Below are positions 26,101-33,381 of a stretch of 56,184 bases of DNA, piece by piece; the first letter of the stretch is position 1, and each line of letters begins with the position of its first letter. The DNA is from Nostoc desertorum CM1-VF14. GTDB lineage: Bacteria > Cyanobacteriota > Cyanobacteriia > Cyanobacteriales > Nostocaceae. The stretch lies in the NCBI GenBank assembly GCA_019359245.1, contig JAHHHR010000049.1:1-56184 (forward strand), read 5' to 3'. The position numbers were made by a program, and so were the translations under genes. The notes beneath the pieces are model-generated. The model was given only the letters and a program-made list of their open reading frames with translations, was not told where the DNA came from and did no database searches.

Positions 26101-29033
26101 AGTAAAGCATGATAATCATCCGGTCGTTTGGGGTTAATAGCATACGCACCATTACCCAATTTCGTAAACTGCTTACCCACACTAACTGTAATTACATTCT
26201 CACATTGCAGCGCCAGTTGTTGGGCAATCTCTCCACCCACTCCCAAACTATCAATAAAGACTAGCCAACAGGAATGTTGGCTAGTTGCTCCAGCCAGAAA
26301 AGAGCGTTTCCAAGTGGGAATATAAAACCAGTCGCTAATATTGGGATTTTTATCTAATCTGCGAGTATTTTCTACTTTTGTTTGTGGCTCAATCCAGTAA
26401 CGCTGACGTTCAAAAGGATACGTAGGTAAAGGAATACGCCCAGGGCGATCGCTATCTGTAAATTCAGCCCAGTTAACTTGCACTCCTGCTAACCAAAGGC
26501 GAGATAGGCTATTGAGTAAAAATGTTACATCAGAGACTTGCTCTTGAGGATGTCGCAAGGAAGTCAGCACAGCAGCTTTTTGCCGCTTGGCTAAAGTGCT
26601 TAATGTCCGTCCTGGCCCCACTTCCAACACAATTTGCTCTGGCTGTTGTAGGAGTGTGGCAATTCCCTCGTTAAATCTAACGGTTTGCCGCAGATGTTTA
26701 ACCCAGTAGTGAGGATCGGTTGCTTCTACGGCTGTAATCCAAGTTCCTGTGACGTTAGAGACAAAAGCTATCTGCGGCAGATGAAGCTTGACTTTTTTCA
26801 CCTGTTGTATAAAAGTCTCCAGAATGGATTCCATCATCTGAGAATGGAAAGCATGGGAGGTATGTAAAAGGCTACAGTCTATACCTTGGGCGGTTAAAGA
26901 AGTTTGCAATGCTGCGATCGCATCAATAGTACCAGAAACCACACACAGCGATGGCGCATTACTCGCCGCCAATGAGAGTTCTGCATTCAGCATCGGTTCT
27001 ACTTCCTGGGCGGGAAGGGAAACTGAAAGCATAGCCCCTGGTGCGAGTTCTTGCATCAGGCGTCCGCGAACTGCTACCAGCGCCAAAGCTGCTTCTAAGG
27101 TAAACACACCAGCCAGAGTTGCTGCAACGTACTCGCCAATACTATGACCAATCATTGCTTGCGGCTGGATACCCCACGCCATCCATAATTTAGCTAAGGC
27201 GTATTCAATTACGAACAAAGCGGGTTGCGTCAGAGAAGTTTGCTGGAGTTGTTCTGATGAAACTGCACCTGTGGGATAAATTACTTCTCTCAAGTCAAGC
27301 TGTAAATGCGGTTTGAGCAGTTCACAACAGTAGTCAATTTGCTCTCGAAAAACCGCTTCTGTCTCGTACAGTTCCCGTCCCATGTTTACATATTGCGCTC
27401 CCTGTCCTGGGAACATAAACACGACTGGACGGTTAGAGATTTCTGTAAAATTGGTTGAAAATCGCTCTTGTTCTAGTCCTGTTAGTGCTTGCACCGCATC
27501 GGGAACATCAAGACACACTAACACCCGACGATGGTTAAAAGCTTTCCGCCCAACTTGCAATGTATAAGCAACATCAGCCAAATTAAGTTGCGGATTTTCT
27601 TTAAGGTGTTCAGCCAGATTCTTAGTAGCAGCCTCTAGCGCTGAATCAGTTTTAGCCGAAAGTACCAATATTGTATATTCTCTTTTGACTTTTGACTTTT
27701 GACTTTTGACTTGTAAAGGTGCTTCTTCTAAAATTACATGAGCATTAGTACCGCCAATGCCAAAAGAACTCACTCCTGCACGTCTGGGATATTTATCTGC
27801 TTTCCATTCTCTTAGTTTGTCATTGACATAAAAGGGACTGTTGACAAAATCAATTTGGGGATTTGGTTCTTGAAAATGCAAACTCGGAGGTATTTGTTTA
27901 TGCTGCAATGCGAGAACTGTTTTTATAAAGCCTGCAACACCAGCTGCTGCATTTAGATGTCCTAAATTAGTTTTAACTGAACCTATCCCACAAAAATTTC
28001 GCTTTTGTGTTTGCAGTGAAAAAGCCTGTTTAAGTGCTGCGATTTCAATCGGATCGCCTAAAGCTGTTGCTGTTCCGTGCGCTTCTATATAGCCAATTGT
28101 TTCTGGATGTACACCTGCTATTGCTTGCGCTTCAGCTATGACTTTTGCTTGTCCATCAACACTAGGTGCTGTATAACCAACTTTCAAAGCACCATCATTA
28201 TTAATAGCCGAACCTTTAATTACTGCATGGATAAAATCACCATCTGCGATCGCATCTACTAAACGCTTTAAAACTACAATACCGACACCATTACCTACAA
28301 CAGTTCCTTGCGCTTTAGCATCAAAAGCACGACAATGCCCATCAGGAGAATTAATGCTTCCCTGTTGATAAACATATCCAGCTTTTTGTGGCAGAGCTAT
28401 AGAAACACCACCAGCTAAAGCCATATCACATTCACCAGAAAGTAAATTCTGACAGGCGGTGTGAATAGCAACTAATGAGGTCGAACAAGCCGTTTGAATG
28501 GTAAGTGCTGGCCCTTGTAAGTTTAGTTTATAAGCAACCCTTGTAGTTAATAAATCTGAATGATTAGCAAATTTTAATTGTTCAAGACTTACTGATTCTA
28601 ATAATTTAGGATTAGAAAAAAGATTAAATAAAAAGTAAGTATTTACACTATTACCACCATAAATACCAATCCGACCTTGATAAGCTTCTGCATCGTAGCC
28701 AGCATTTTCTAAGGCATTCCAAGCTGCTTCTAAAAATAATCGTGCTTGGGGATCAATAATTTCTGCTTCTCTGGGAGAGTAACCAAAAAAAGCTGCATCG
28801 AATAATTCCACATCTCCTAATATTCCCGCAGCTTTGACATGGTTAGGATGATTAGATAGATGTGAGCCAATGTGAATTGTCTCTACTTCTGCATCAGAAA
28901 AAAACGAAATTGACTCAACACCATCACGAAGATTTTGCCAAAATTCCTCTAAGTTACTAGCCCCAGGAAATCGGCAATTCATCCCGATAATAGCAATATC
29001 ATTTAAATTTGATGAACCGTCATTATTAACCAT
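23112..29033 (-). CDS. hybrid PKS module KS-AT-KR-T with a fused epimerization domain
   Basis: Domains over 1973 residues: ketosynthase (Cys in TACSTS at about 182; EAHGTAT; KTNLGHL), malonyl-type acyltransferase (GHSIGEY at about 629; HAFH), ketoreductase (GGLGSIG at about 1143; Tyr in AAYPAAH at about 1302), carrier (LGGDS at about 1443) and a full NRPS epimerization domain (IQHWF, HHLAVDV at about 1628, EGQGRD, TVGWFT). The KR has His where Asn is usual four residues after the catalytic Tyr. The E domain has Val for Gly in HHxxxDG but keeps the His and the EGxGR Glu. A malonyl unit leaves no alpha stereocentre, so the E domain's job here is unclear. Carrier and E closely resemble those of the Asp/Asn module downstream. 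The predicted step extends the Asp-bound chain by two carbons. No dehydratase or enoylreductase is seen. Confidence 0.92.
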   Translation of the reverse strand: MVNNDGSSNLNDIAIIGMNCRFPGASNLEEFWQNLRDGVESISFFSDAEVETIHIGSHLSNHPNHVKAAGILGDVELFDAAFFGYSPREAEIIDPQARLFLEAAWNALENAGYDAEAYQGRIGIYGGNSVNTYFLFNLFSNPKLLESVSLEQLKFANHSDLLTTRVAYKLNLQGPALTIQTACSTSLVAIHTACQNLLSGECDMALAGGVSIALPQKAGYVYQQGSINSPDGHCRAFDAKAQGTVVGNGVGIVVLKRLVDAIADGDFIHAVIKGSAINNDGALKVGYTAPSVDGQAKVIAEAQAIAGVHPETIGYIEAHGTATALGDPIEIAALKQAFSLQTQKRNFCGIGSVKTNLGHLNAAAGVAGFIKTVLALQHKQIPPSLHFQEPNPQIDFVNSPFYVNDKLREWKADKYPRRAGVSSFGIGGTNAHVILEEAPLQVKSQKSKVKREYTILVLSAKTDSALEAATKNLAEHLKENPQLNLADVAYTLQVGRKAFNHRRVLVCLDVPDAVQALTGLEQERFSTNFTEISNRPVVFMFPGQGAQYVNMGRELYETEAVFREQIDYCCELLKPHLQLDLREVIYPTGAVSSEQLQQTSLTQPALFVIEYALAKLWMAWGIQPQAMIGHSIGEYVAATLAGVFTLEAALALVAVRGRLMQELAPGAMLSVSLPAQEVEPMLNAELSLAASNAPSLCVVSGTIDAIAALQTSLTAQGIDCSLLHTSHAFHSQMMESILETFIQQVKKVKLHLPQIAFVSNVTGTWITAVEATDPHYWVKHLRQTVRFNEGIATLLQQPEQIVLEVGPGRTLSTLAKRQKAAVLTSLRHPQEQVSDVTFLLNSLSRLWLAGVQVNWAEFTDSDRPGRIPLPTYPFERQRYWIEPQTKVENTRRLDKNPNISDWFYIPTWKRSFLAGATSQHSCWLVFIDSLGVGGEIAQQLALQCENVITVSVGKQFTKLGNGAYAINPKRPDDYHALLTELSDRNQIPQAIAHFWSLTPNQSAQSSYEWFSNCQDLGFYSLLFLAQALGNQQINHQIQILAVTNNAQEVTGDEQLCPEKATVLGICKVISQEYPQISCRNIDLVISNTSSIQLLTELTAQSSDSVVAYRSGYRWVETFDKVKLDASASDNIGFKVGGVYLITGGLGSIGLVLAEYLAQTVPAKLILVGRSSLPQKPEWQQWLNTHDEQDSTSRKIRQIQAIEALGSQVLVMSADIASLQQMQTALNIAVQEFGQINGVIHAAGVKLVNTVQAITQEECEQQFYPKVQGLYVLAEVLQDKKLDFCVLISSLASVLGLLGKAAYPAAHIFIDTFAHQQNKIDNTHWVSINWDNWLIDTTAALEGFITPQEGCEAWRRILSLPRATQVIVSTVDLQARLQQWIERQSQKNPENSQPIKSLTLHSRPNLSTNYTAPTNQVEQTIAEIWQQLVGVEPVGIHDNFFELGGDSVLGVQFIARANQAGLKLVTKQVFEHQTIAELAAIALTQQLNQAIQDVVTGSVPLAPIQHWFLAQNQPEPHYWNQSVMLEVLQLLDISLLEQALQYLLRHHDALRLRFKHSVSGWQQVNAEPNEVVPLTYWDFSTLSAVEQKMAMEDAANELQASLNLSSGPIVRVALFNLGANVPSRLLLILHHLAVDVTSWRILLTDLQTAYQQLSQGQAIQLPAKTTSYKQWTEKLKEYASKPELNQELDYWLKASQNQILPLPKDNPDGINTVAQAKTISVALSVAETQALLQDVSKVYRTKIEEILLTGLLQAFSHWTGESSLLIDLEGQGRDAVFADVDLTRTVGWFTTISPVFLELGNAKNPGEVLQAVKEQVRSIPNEGIGYGMLRYLSEDEAIRQRIQALPQPEIIFLYLGQFEDSLPESSLFKLVRDLETSDRSPKTIRPHLLQLTGFIRSGQLQIDWTYSDIHQRSTIENLAQGLIASIQSLITHSRSSTAGGYTPSDFSAAKISQKDLSKLLTQVRISGGGKDGSR
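23134..23138 (-). promoter_or_regulatory. Shine-Dalgarno site deciding the Gly-NRPS start
   Basis: GGAGG on the minus strand is eight bases from ATG 23125, inside the 3' end of the PKS gene. The upstream GTG at 23134 would overlap this site, so the ATG is preferred. The arrangement suggests translational coupling of the PKS and Gly-NRPS genes. Confidence 0.7.
27683..27710. repeat. TTTTGAC heptad repeat (four units) inside the PKS gene
   Basis: Four perfect tandem copies of TTTTGAC lie in the linker between ketosynthase and acyltransferase and are translated as a lysine-rich stretch (VKSQKSKVK). Heptad short tandem repeats are typical of Nostoc genomes. The paralogous PKS at 39326-43924 has a different linker without the repeat. 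Confidence 0.85.
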
Positions 29034-29078
29034 ATCTTTTTTTAATTCCTCTCTGCGTCTGTTTGCCTCTACATGAAC

Positions 29079-32000
29079 TTAAGATAACTTTCTGCGATTC
29101 ATCAATTGTTGACGCATGGCTACTCGGTTTTTAGTCTCATCTACAAAAGCCTGTTCGCTATCTCCTTGTGTAATAAAATCGGCAAGATAATGTATAGTAG
29201 GATTTTTAAAAATATCTGTTACTGGAATGCTACGTTTAAAGGCCGATTGTAATTTACTAGTAAGTTGAATTATCAATAAAGAATGTCCACCTAACTCAAA
29301 AAAATTATCATAAATTCCCACCTTTTCCACCTGAAGTATTTCTTGCCAAATTTGAGCAATAATTCTTTCTACCTCATTTTTTGGAGGAGTATAAGCGACT
29401 TCTAATTCTGGACGGATTTTATCAGGGGCAGGTAATGCTTTCCGGTCTATCTTACCATTAGAATTTAGGGGTAAAGCCTTCAGTTGTATAAAAATTGAAG
29501 GCATCATATATTCAGAAAGCTGTTGTTTCAAAAAGTTGCGTAATTCCTGTAAATCTAATTCTGATTGTTGAGGAACAATATAAGCTAATAATCGCTTTTG
29601 TCCGGGTTCATCTTCTTGCACCAATACTACAGCTTCTTGGATTTGTTGATATTGGCGCAATACTGATTCAATTTCTCCTAACTCAATGCGGAAACCATGT
29701 AGCTTAACTTGGTCATCAATTCGACCGATAAATTCTATATTACCATCATGGTGATAACGTGCTATATCGCCAGTTTTATAAAGCCTGGCTGTGGGATTTT
29801 CACTAAAGGGATGATGAATAAACTTTTCAATAGTGGCTTCTGGCTGATTAAGGTATCCTCTAGCTACACTATCACCACCGATGTAAATTTCACCCGCTAC
29901 GCCTATGGGTACTGGTTGCAAATAAGCATCTAATAAATAAATTTCAATATTTGCTAGAGGACGACCGAGGGGAACTGTTTCTGATGCGATATTGGATGTG
30001 TTTACTGTATATGTAAGTACACCAACTGTAGTTTCTGTAGGACCGTAATGGTTAATAATTTGACAGTTTGGTGCGTGCTGTTGTATCTGCTTAATCAATT
30101 CCCAGCTACAAGCTTCACCGCCAAGAATTAAACGCTGGCGAGGGAGAATTTGTTTACCGTATCCAGAAGCGAGGAGTGCAGATAGGTGAGAAGGAACTAT
30201 TTTTAAACAGTCTATGGCATTGCGATCGCCTACGGCGGGGCGTAGCCCATCACAATATTCAGCTAATACTAGAGGATTAGTGGCACGTTCTTGGGAAATA
30301 ATATGCAGGCATCCCCCTGTACACAAGGCAGAATAGATAGCTGTGTTGCCTAAGTCAGCTGCAAAAGTAGAAACAATAGCATAACTAGCTGCCTCTGGTA
30401 AATTAAGTTTTTCTAATATACCGTTAACGTAATTGACTATTTGCCGATGTTCAACTGCAACACCTTTGGGTTTACCTGTTGAACCAGAGGTGTAGATTAC
30501 ATAAGCCAGGTTTTCTTGTTTAGCAGACTTAATAATATTATTTTGAGGCGAATAATTTATATCTGCGTCAATACAAACTACCTGCGCCTGGAAATTAATT
30601 TTTTCAACAAGGTGTTTTTGAGTTAATAATACCGATACTTGAGCATCTTGCAATCTGAAGGTTAATGCTGCTTCAGGTAAAGAAGGTTCTAGCGGTAAGT
30701 AGGCTGCACCTGCTTTGAGAATACCAAGGATACCAACTATCATATCCAAGGAACGTTCAACGCACAGACCAACAACAGTTTCCGGTTGAACTCCTAATAA
30801 TGTTAAATGATTAGCTAAGTTGTTAGCTTTGGTATTGAGTTCTTGATAAGTTAAATTTTGATTATCAAATACAACTGCAAGATTATTTGGTGTTTTATTT
30901 GCCTGTGCTTCAATCCAGTGATGAATGCACTGGTATGGAGGAGCCACTATTTTAGTATTGTTAAATTCGACTAATAGCTGCTGGCGTTCTTGTGGAGAGA
31001 GAATTTCTAGTTGAGCGATCGCAGTCTCTGCATTATTAATTAAACTTATTAACAAAGTCTGAAACTGTACTGCTAATCGTTCAATATCTTTTGGCTCAAA
31101 TAAATTAGCATCATAATATAATTCTGCTGCAAGTGAATCACCTTGATACCAGGATAATAATTTTACCTTGAAGCGTTCAATACAGCTATAGATTTTTTGA
31201 ATTGAGAAAGATATGTTATTAGCAAAATATTGACTAGGCTGGGATAAAAATTCAAAGGCAAAAGGTAAAAATGATGATTCATGATCATCTTTATTTTCAG
31301 CGAAAAACTCCTCTGAATTAAAAAAATCTTGCCATTGATAAAGTTCATTTAGTTGTTTATCTAACTGCTTTAATATGTCAAAAAGAATATTATCCTCTTG
31401 TGGTTGAATATGGATTGGTAAATATTTAGCTAATAAACCAACTGCTGGCTGTAATTCTTGGTAATTTCTTCCATCACAACACAAAGCTAAAACCACTTCA
31501 GATTTGTTAGTCAAACGCCACAGGAGAATTTGCCAACAAGCCATTAAAACTACTGAAATATCAACATTATTTTTTTGTGCAAGTGCTGCAATATTATTTG
31601 TGATAGCAGAATCAAAGTTAATGTTAATAACTTTGGGTTCAAACCTTGGCTTTTGATTAACTTTTTTTTCGTTTGGTAATTTATATATAAGAGAATTAGA
31701 TACTTTTTGATTGAGCCAATACTCTTTTGCTATTTTCGCTTCTTCTCCAATTAATAACTCATTTTGCCAAGCAGCAATATCTGCATATTGTAAAGGTGTA
31801 TCTTCTAGCTCATGTTCCTGCAAATAAGTATTATAAGTGACACTAATATCGTGCAAAAGATGATGCAGGGTTATTCTATCTGCACAAATAGTTGAGATTT
31901 TTATAAGTAAAAGGTATTGATTTTCAGATTTTTTAATTACATCAATCTGGCTAGTAAAACCTTTCTCTAAATCAAAACAAAATTTATTATGTTCTTGAAA

Positions 32001-32318
32001 TAAAGCGTCAATATTTATTTGTTGTGTTTCTGTATTTAAATTCTGCCAATCATAATAGTTAAATTTTATAGATATTTCTTCTTCAATCACTTGTAAAGGA
32101 ACTGCCATTCCCGCCAATGTAGGAAAGCTAGTACGTAAAATTTCATATTTATCCCAAACATTATGTATGGCTTTTTCTAAAATTGAATGTTTAATGTTTC
32201 CCTCTACTAAAACTGCACACTGAACCCGATACGGCTGATGGTTCGCTTCTTGTTGTAATAACCATAAGCGTTTTTGCTGAGGTGAAATTTGAAAGCCTTC
32301 TATTGATAGAGCTTGCAT
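29079..32318 (-). CDS. NRPS: interface-A(Asp)-T
   Basis: The 1079-residue protein begins with a condensation-like domain (about 1-430) whose HHxxxDG motif is replaced by ISTICADRI at about 138-146; both His are gone. This matches non-catalytic interface domains of siderophore synthetases that recruit an Asp beta-hydroxylase. The gene for such a hydroxylase ends 31 bases upstream. The adenylation domain (YTSGSTGKPKG at about 611) has code DLTKIGHVGK, essentially the classical Asp code. The carrier (LGGHSLL) is at about 1010, followed by a short basic tail (RQQLMNRRKLS) of the kind that docks onto ketosynthases. A 32-base repeat adds about ten residues just before code residue Lys278, in a loop that differs from the other modules. 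Expected residue: L-Asp, hydroxylated to beta-OH-Asp. Confidence 0.93.
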   Translation of the reverse strand: MQALSIEGFQISPQQKRLWLLQQEANHQPYRVQCAVLVEGNIKHSILEKAIHNVWDKYEILRTSFPTLAGMAVPLQVIEEEISIKFNYYDWQNLNTETQQINIDALFQEHNKFCFDLEKGFTSQIDVIKKSENQYLLLIKISTICADRITLHHLLHDISVTYNTYLQEHELEDTPLQYADIAAWQNELLIGEEAKIAKEYWLNQKVSNSLIYKLPNEKKVNQKPRFEPKVININFDSAITNNIAALAQKNNVDISVVLMACWQILLWRLTNKSEVVLALCCDGRNYQELQPAVGLLAKYLPIHIQPQEDNILFDILKQLDKQLNELYQWQDFFNSEEFFAENKDDHESSFLPFAFEFLSQPSQYFANNISFSIQKIYSCIERFKVKLLSWYQGDSLAAELYYDANLFEPKDIERLAVQFQTLLISLINNAETAIAQLEILSPQERQQLLVEFNNTKIVAPPYQCIHHWIEAQANKTPNNLAVVFDNQNLTYQELNTKANNLANHLTLLGVQPETVVGLCVERSLDMIVGILGILKAGAAYLPLEPSLPEAALTFRLQDAQVSVLLTQKHLVEKINFQAQVVCIDADINYSPQNNIIKSAKQENLAYVIYTSGSTGKPKGVAVEHRQIVNYVNGILEKLNLPEAASYAIVSTFAADLGNTAIYSALCTGGCLHIISQERATNPLVLAEYCDGLRPAVGDRNAIDCLKIVPSHLSALLASGYGKQILPRQRLILGGEACSWELIKQIQQHAPNCQIINHYGPTETTVGVLTYTVNTSNIASETVPLGRPLANIEIYLLDAYLQPVPIGVAGEIYIGGDSVARGYLNQPEATIEKFIHHPFSENPTARLYKTGDIARYHHDGNIEFIGRIDDQVKLHGFRIELGEIESVLRQYQQIQEAVVLVQEDEPGQKRLLAYIVPQQSELDLQELRNFLKQQLSEYMMPSIFIQLKALPLNSNGKIDRKALPAPDKIRPELEVAYTPPKNEVERIIAQIWQEILQVEKVGIYDNFFELGGHSLLIIQLTSKLQSAFKRSIPVTDIFKNPTIHYLADFITQGDSEQAFVDETKNRVAMRQQLMNRRKLS
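30222..30253. repeat. 32-base dispersed repeat inside the Asp adenylation domain
   Basis: The element starts with a HIP1 octamer, has the core GGGGCGTAGCCCATC and is 28/32 identical to the one at 13444-13475. It encodes DGLRPAVGDR, inserted between LAEYC and IDCLKIVPSHL, directly before the specificity-code lysine. The reading frame stays open. Confidence 0.75.
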
Positions 32319-32349
32319 AATTCTTTTGATGTACTTCGATAGATTTCAA

Positions 32350-33360
32350 TTATTGAATTGTATAAGGTTGTGCCATACCTACCAAAACCTTTCTCGCTCC
32401 GGTAAATGGCTTGCGTCCATGAGCAACTAACATATTATCTAGCAGTAAAATATCTCCTGTTTGCCAAGAAAATATCACTGTTTCTTGCTCATATATTTCT
32501 TGAATTTCTTCTAACACAGATGTTTCTATTTCTGAACCATCTCCATAATAAGCATTGCGTGGTAATTCCTCAGCATTTAGGACGGCAAGCAAAGATTGGT
32601 AGACTTCAGCTTTTAAGCTTGATATATGAAATAAATGTGCTTGATTAAACCAAACTAAGTCGCCAGTTTGAGGATGGCTACTAACAGCTTGACAAATTTG
32701 ACGGGTTCTAAGTTTATTTGCATCTAGCCATGCAAAATCAATATTGGCAGATTGACAATAAGCTTCAACTTCGGCTTTATTGTTAGTTTGAAATACAGTT
32801 TCCCAAGGTAAATCAATCCCTTGCCCATAATTACGGACATACATAATCTTCTTCTGAATAAATCGCTCTTTTATTTTTGGATTTATTCGTTGAAATACTT
32901 TACGGCTATCAGCAATTGGTGTTTCTCCACCTTGCTCTGCTGCCTTTACACAAAAGAAGGCAATTTTCATTGGCCAATTAAGAGAATAGGCCATTTCGTT
33001 GTGTAAAGGAATTGATTGATCAGGCGGATATTCGGTTGATGTGTATATCTTACCATCAACTTGACTACGCGGAGTTGAACGATAAGAATATTCAATTAAT
33101 TCCCCAGCAATAGCTTGTATAAACTTTGCAAAGTCACTATGGCTATTTACCTGAAAGTTGCGAAAAAGTAGACCTCCATTTTGAATTAATTGTTTTTCTA
33201 TCCAGTCACGATTACTACTTGCCCAATTGACTAAATTAACGCCATCAACAGCAGGTTGAATTATAAGCGGTAGCTGTTGATTAGGCTCCAATAAATGGGT
33301 TGTGACCAAGTTATCTGAAGAGACTGTAATTGATTTTCTCTTAAATGTTTTTAGATTCAT
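32350..33360 (-). CDS. TauD/TfdA-family Fe(II)/2-oxoglutarate dioxygenase, predicted aspartyl beta-hydroxylase
   Basis: The 336-residue protein has the SyrP-like form of the TauD fold. The iron ligands are His120 and Glu122 in PLHNEM (HxE rather than HxD) and His314 in LVAHGRKPF. The conserved stretch GGETPIADSR is present, and a basic segment (RKPFTGARKVLV) follows the distal His, where 2-oxoglutarate binds. SyrP-like enzymes hydroxylate the beta carbon of Asp tethered to an NRPS carrier. The gene lies between the Thr and Asp synthetase genes (gaps of 21 and 31 bases), and the Asp synthetase opens with an interface domain. It is the only hydroxylase of this type in the window, so it probably serves both interface modules. 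The alternative, action on another residue, is less likely. Start ATG 33360. Confidence 0.92.
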   Translation of the reverse strand: MNLKTFKRKSITVSSDNLVTTHLLEPNQQLPLIIQPAVDGVNLVNWASSNRDWIEKQLIQNGGLLFRNFQVNSHSDFAKFIQAIAGELIEYSYRSTPRSQVDGKIYTSTEYPPDQSIPLHNEMAYSLNWPMKIAFFCVKAAEQGGETPIADSRKVFQRINPKIKERFIQKKIMYVRNYGQGIDLPWETVFQTNNKAEVEAYCQSANIDFAWLDANKLRTRQICQAVSSHPQTGDLVWFNQAHLFHISSLKAEVYQSLLAVLNAEELPRNAYYGDGSEIETSVLEEIQEIYEQETVIFSWQTGDILLLDNMLVAHGRKPFTGARKVLVGMAQPYTIQ

Positions 33361-33381
33361 TTTTCTATGTATAGTTATGGT

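Noticed and set aside
13805..32318. Interface domains as heterocyclization domains
   Set aside because: Neither has the DxxxxDxxS heterocyclization motif, and the adenylation codes are Asp/Asn, not Cys, Ser or Thr.
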